This document shows positions 5,408 through 8,098 of a DNA stretch of 8,098 bases, one piece after another; position 1 is the first letter of the stretch; every line of letters starts with the position of its first letter. The position numbers and the translations under genes were made by a program. Source of the stretch: an uncultured Clostridia bacterium (GTDB lineage: Bacteria; Bacillota; Clostridia; Christensenellales; Borkfalkiaceae); the NCBI GenBank assembly GCA_947174975.1, contig CAMWLA010000052.1, positions 1 through 8,098 on the forward strand, in the 5' to 3' direction. The notes under the pieces were generated by a model. The model saw only the letters and a list, made by a program, of their open reading frames with translations, was not told the origin of the DNA and made no database searches.

Positions 5408-7172
5408 AAATGCTAAAGTATTTTGACAATATTTCTTTATACTCGGGCAACGACTTAGCCCTCATATATCCGACAAACGAGTTAAGCGCGCCGATTGCGC
5501 CGTCTATATGTCCCGTCGATTTTGCCTTATGTGGTGAAAGGTTGTTGTTTGCATCTTGCCGCACTTTCATACAGTAAAAGCAGTAAGCAAACAGCTTATT
5601 GTTTATGTCGGCAACGAGCTTACCCTCTTCAAAAAGACTGCGCAAAATTTTTATTGGTTCAGACAATGACCAACCGCCTTGCGCAACTTCGGTTAAAATT
5701 CCGTAATCACGAGTCAGCGTTCCGGCATCCTTATCGCGTGTTACTACTTCGTGTGAAAAGCCGTGCTCTTGCATATCCGTAAGCCACTCCTTGGAAAGCG
5801 CGCGGTCATAGCCGATTTTTAAAAAATTAATTTTGTATACATCACGTAGCATACAGAACCACTGCGTTACGTATTCCTTTTGGACGTAGCTTCCCGGCGT
5901 TACGATAACAAGTTCGCTCGTTACTCTATCGCCAGTGTCAAGGTTTGTCATTTGCCGATAGTCGCGCTTGTCCTTTTCACTGTTGCGCGCAAGTCGCTCT
6001 TCTGCTATGAAATATGCTTGCAAATAAATATGCTTATCTTCCGTAAGTATCTCTGCAGTTGCATTGCAAAGGTCAGTCGTTTCAGCAAGGTCTACTCCGC
6101 CCGTCGCATAAGCATCTGTGTATTCGTCCGGCAAAACTTTACGCATCGCATTTCGAATAGTTACGATATCGAAGTATTCGATACTCGCGCCGAGCTGTCT
6201 GTTCAAATGCTTTGCAATAAATGTATTGCGCATTGCTGGATCACCGTTCATCGCTTCGAACTGCGACCGCAGAAAATCTATTGACGGACGTCCTTCACCC
6301 ATTGCCGGATTTGCTTTAATCCAACATTCCTCGTCGCGGTAATCGTCTTCGTCATCTATACTGAAAATGAGCGCAAATATGCGGTCGTGCTTGCCAAGCT
6401 TCTTTTTATGTAATATCTTTTTGTCACGTTCGAGCAACGACTCGTATAAACTGTCTGGCGTTATTCCCGCCGAAGATATAACTATCATCATCGGCTGCGA
6501 CCGCGCACCCATACCAGATTTGACTGCATTGTACTGGTTTTTGTTTGTTATTTCGTGTGCTTCGTTATCTACGCCTACCGACGGATTTTCACCGTCCTTA
6601 CCTTTGCTTCGTCCCGACAGATACTCAATACTCCCGTCCGTTTCGGGACAATAAATTACTTCCGAAGTTTTATTCGTTCCGGTAAACCATTCGGAAAGTG
6701 GCTCTTCCTTGACATTCTTTTTTATGATGTCAAAAGTTCGCTTTGACTGCTTTTCGTTTTCCGCAAGAATTTGGCACATAGGTGAAGGTTCTTTATCTAT
6801 GCCGACAAAGTACGCGACAAGCGGTGCAGTAAACGTATCTTTGCCCCACTTGCGGGCAACGAAGAGATTAAGCTCGTTAAAATATCTGACGTAGCGCCCC
6901 TCGATATCGTTCCAAACCTTTATCCCAAGTAAGCACGCCGCAATGTACTTCTGCTCTTTATTTAGCGTTATAGGCTTGCCCGACCATATTCCCTCACGAT
7001 GACGGAACATATAGGCAAAATCTTGAAAAGCTAACGGATCGGCTTCTTTGTAGAAAATATCGGGCCGTGATAAAAGCTCTTTTATTTGTCTTACGTTATC
7101 TTTAACAAGTCGTCCGAACTCGCGCGGATGCTTCTCTACGTACTTGACGTAATCGGTAATCCATTTCAGCAT
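5406..7172 (-). CDS. terL: Terminase large subunit (packaging ATPase and nuclease)
   Basis: A 588-residue large terminase of the type paired with P27-family small subunits. It powers DNA translocation into the prohead and cuts the concatemer. The ATPase domain has a Walker A-like segment ARKWGKDT (106-113), a Walker B-like segment VGVDNEAHE (199-207) and a coupling motif IVISSAG (230-236). The RNase H-like nuclease domain has acidic candidates D361 (GGVDLAETTDL), D456 (KIGYDRA) and D557 (HIDGAIGAL). The gene begins at ATG 7172 with GGAGG (7182-7178) five bases upstream, 15 bp after the small terminase stop. Length is normal (about 550-600) and the frame is intact. The Walker B region is unusual in having Asn between Asp and Glu. 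Strong call. Confidence 0.94.
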   Translation of the reverse strand: MLKWITDYVKYVEKHPREFGRLVKDNVRQIKELLSRPDIFYKEADPLAFQDFAYMFRHREGIWSGKPITLNKEQKYIAACLLGIKVWNDIEGRYVRYFNELNLFVARKWGKDTFTAPLVAYFVGIDKEPSPMCQILAENEKQSKRTFDIIKKNVKEEPLSEWFTGTNKTSEVIYCPETDGSIEYLSGRSKGKDGENPSVGVDNEAHEITNKNQYNAVKSGMGARSQPMMIVISSAGITPDSLYESLLERDKKILHKKKLGKHDRIFALIFSIDDEDDYRDEECWIKANPAMGEGRPSIDFLRSQFEAMNGDPAMRNTFIAKHLNRQLGASIEYFDIVTIRNAMRKVLPDEYTDAYATGGVDLAETTDLCNATAEILTEDKHIYLQAYFIAEERLARNSEKDKRDYRQMTNLDTGDRVTSELVIVTPGSYVQKEYVTQWFCMLRDVYKINFLKIGYDRALSKEWLTDMQEHGFSHEVVTRDKDAGTLTRDYGILTEVAQGGWSLSEPIKILRSLFEEGKLVADINNKLFAYCFYCMKVRQDANNNLSPHKAKSTGHIDGAIGALNSFVGYMRAKSLPEYKEILSKYFSI

Positions 7173-7187
7173 ATCCGCCTCCGCAAC

Positions 7188-7700
7188 TTAACTATCTGTG
7201 CGATTCATAAGCTTTCTGAAGGGATCGTCATTCTTCTTCGCATTTGCTGCGCCAAGCCCCATACGCGCACGAGCTACGGGGGAAAGTCCCAGTTGGTCAA
7301 AAAGTTTAATGCACAGTGCCGCGTTATCCGCGCGCTTTTTGATGTTAGGATTTGGTTTAAGCTGATACTTTGGATTGCCGTCCTTATCCGTTCCACACTC
7401 GTAGGAAATAAACGGGCGACCGTCTTCTTTTAGCGCCGCGTCCGCCTCATCAAAAGCGACCTTTGCGCGGCAGTAAATAGTCATCAAATGAATGTCTGCA
7501 TCAGAAACGCGGCAATTAATCGTTTCGCGAAAAATTCCCGAAAGCCACTTCCAGATTTTTCTCTCTTCTTTCGTCAAGTCTTTCGGCGGCTTAAATTCTT
7601 GCTTCTGATAAATCGGTGTCTGCTCTTCCCGCGTTTCAAGCTCTTCATTACTTCGATTTAAGTTTTTGCTCGGTACCGTCTTCGGAGGGCGTCCCGCCAT
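7188..7700 (-). CDS. terS: Terminase small subunit, P27 family
   Basis: This 170-residue basic protein looks like a P27-family small terminase, which recognises phage DNA and regulates the large subunit. It opens with MAGRPPKTVP, the GRPxK element common at the N-terminus of this family. A PPKDLTKEERKIWKWLSGIF segment (about 38-57) and the following helical core (DADIHLMTIYCRAKVAFDEADAALKEDG) match the usual pattern, and the C-terminal LFDQLGLSPVARARMG (about 134-149) is the strongest family hallmark. GGGAGGA (7715-7709) lies eight bases before the ATG. The start lies 53 bp inside the HNH gene, and the large terminase follows after 15 bp. Typical members have about 130-180 residues, so it is full length. 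Confidence 0.9.
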   Translation of the reverse strand: MAGRPPKTVPSKNLNRSNEELETREEQTPIYQKQEFKPPKDLTKEERKIWKWLSGIFRETINCRVSDADIHLMTIYCRAKVAFDEADAALKEDGRPFISYECGTDKDGNPKYQLKPNPNIKKRADNAALCIKLFDQLGLSPVARARMGLGAANAKKNDDPFRKLMNRTDS

Positions 7701-7998
7701 TGTTCAAGTCCTCCCATAAAAGGTTAAATTTTTGCAGCGGACTTACACGTTCGTGTTGCGCATTGTGGCAGTTACTGCAAAGTAAAATCGTGTTATCAAA
7801 ATCTAAGCGCCGCGCCCAATCTTTATCAATTGGCACGATATGATGCACTTCTTTCCCCTCAGCGACAATACCGTGCCGCCGGCAACGCTCACACAAACCG
7901 TTTGCATATGTGAACCGCGCAGACCGTAGCGCTTTCCATTCGGATGTCTGATAAAACCAATCGTATTTTTTGTGATATTTGCCTTTATTTTTTGACAT
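7648..7998 (-). CDS. HNH endonuclease next to terminase
   Basis: A 116-residue HNH nuclease of the kind that sits immediately before small terminase genes in many phages and works with the terminase in cutting DNA for packaging. The protein has an N-terminal basic stretch, FYQTSEWKALR (15-25), a first zinc pair C36-x2-C39, the HH of EVHHIVPI (H52, H53), N69 in FDNTILL, and the second zinc pair C74-x2-C77 followed by H78 and H82. All core residues of a zinc-bound HNH motif are therefore present. An in-frame TGA lies just before the ATG, so the start cannot be farther upstream; the binding site is weak (GGTGG about 11 bases upstream). Its last 53 bp overlap the small terminase gene, whose Shine-Dalgarno sequence lies inside this gene. 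A homing HNH is an alternative, but the position argues for a packaging role. Confidence 0.88.
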   Translation of the reverse strand: MSKNKGKYHKKYDWFYQTSEWKALRSARFTYANGLCERCRRHGIVAEGKEVHHIVPIDKDWARRLDFDNTILLCSNCHNAQHERVSPLQKFNLLWEDLNNGGTPSEDGTEQKLKSK

Positions 7999-8098
7999 TT
8001 TTCAATCTTCCACCAGCAAAAACCAACTTCTTCAAAAAGCGGAAATGTTTTAAGACGTGCTTTGAGGGCGCTTTTGCGCGCGGGCGTACATTTTAGCG
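7999..8098 (-). other. Upstream edge region, unassigned
   Basis: The last 100 bases before the HNH gene hold no gene I can support. Two minus-strand frames are open from the edge: one ends in TAA at 8052-8050 (last residues MYARAQKRPQSTS) and could be the end of an upstream gene; the other runs on through the HNH gene in a different frame and looks like a shadow. A short GCGC-TTTT-GCGC inverted repeat lies at 8068-8079. I see no convincing promoter. Confidence 0.3.

Noticed and set aside
5880..6284. 134-codon plus-strand reading frame opposite the large terminase
   Set aside because: It lies wholly antisense to a gene with clear motifs, has no convincing ribosome binding site or recognisable protein features, and resembles other shadows opposite these genes.
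8068..8079. GCGC-TTTT-GCGC inverted repeat as a terminator or operator
   Set aside because: The stem is only 4 bp in a GC-rich run, without a T-tract or neighbouring promoter elements; chance is a sufficient explanation.
7800..8096. Open minus-strand frame from the window edge through the start of the HNH gene
   Set aside because: It has no visible start, overlaps the HNH zinc-finger coding region in another frame, and its translation there has no protein-like features; only the first part could be the end of an upstream gene.
1..8098. CRISPR array, insertion sequence, integrase, attachment site or anti-defence gene
   Set aside because: I looked for repeats, transposase or recombinase motifs and spare accessory genes on both strands and found none; the coding space is filled by packaging, head and tail genes.

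Overview
This window is one continuous stretch of the late operon of a tailed bacteriophage or prophage with HK97-type head genes and a siphovirus-type tail. Every supported gene is on the minus strand, so transcription runs from high to low coordinates. The strong AGGAGG-type ribosome binding sites, a TTG start codon, a base composition that looks roughly balanced to slightly AT-rich, and the phi13-type major tail protein point to a Bacillota (Firmicutes) host, probably a clostridium. The host assignment is inference; no bacterial gene, integrase or attachment site lies in the window.

Layout in transcription order. DNA packaging: HNH endonuclease (7998-7648), P27-type small terminase (7700-7188), large terminase (7172-5406). 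Head: portal (5396-4116, TTG start), U35/HK97 gp4-type prohead protease (4132-3539), HK97-fold major capsid protein with an N-terminal delta/scaffold domain (3539-2346). Connector and neck: gp6-like adaptor (2328-2029), head-closure/joining protein (2045-1686), putative tail terminator (1699-1307), HK97 gp10-like protein (1320-964). Tail: phi13-type major tail protein (967-308) and the first 65 codons of a putative tail assembly chaperone (197-1, cut by the window edge). The genes overlap or are at most 17 bp apart, so translational coupling is likely throughout.

The one real break is the 110-bp gap between the major tail protein and the chaperone (307-198). It is packed with RNA structure. 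In order along the transcript: a perfect 7-bp hairpin with a GNRA (GUAA) loop; a 57-nt tRNA-like element with a perfect 7-bp acceptor stem, a consensus T-arm (loop TTCGATT) and an anticodon-type stem-loop (loop GTACGAT, formal anticodon ACG) but no room for a D-arm; then a small hairpin whose stem holds part of the chaperone Shine-Dalgarno sequence and whose 7-nt loop (ATCGTAC) is the exact reverse complement of the 7-nt anticodon loop. This suggests an RNA device that controls the chaperone relative to the major tail protein, by kissing-loop control of ribosome access, by tRNA-type processing of the polycistronic mRNA, or by both. The structures are read directly from the sequence; the function is inference.

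How the genes work together: the terminase pair and HNH nuclease cut and package DNA through the portal; the protease matures the capsid; the connector, joining, terminator and gp10-like proteins close the head and cap the tail tube; the major tail protein polymerises into the tube with help from the chaperone. No promoter or intrinsic terminator is visible, as expected in the middle of a late transcript.
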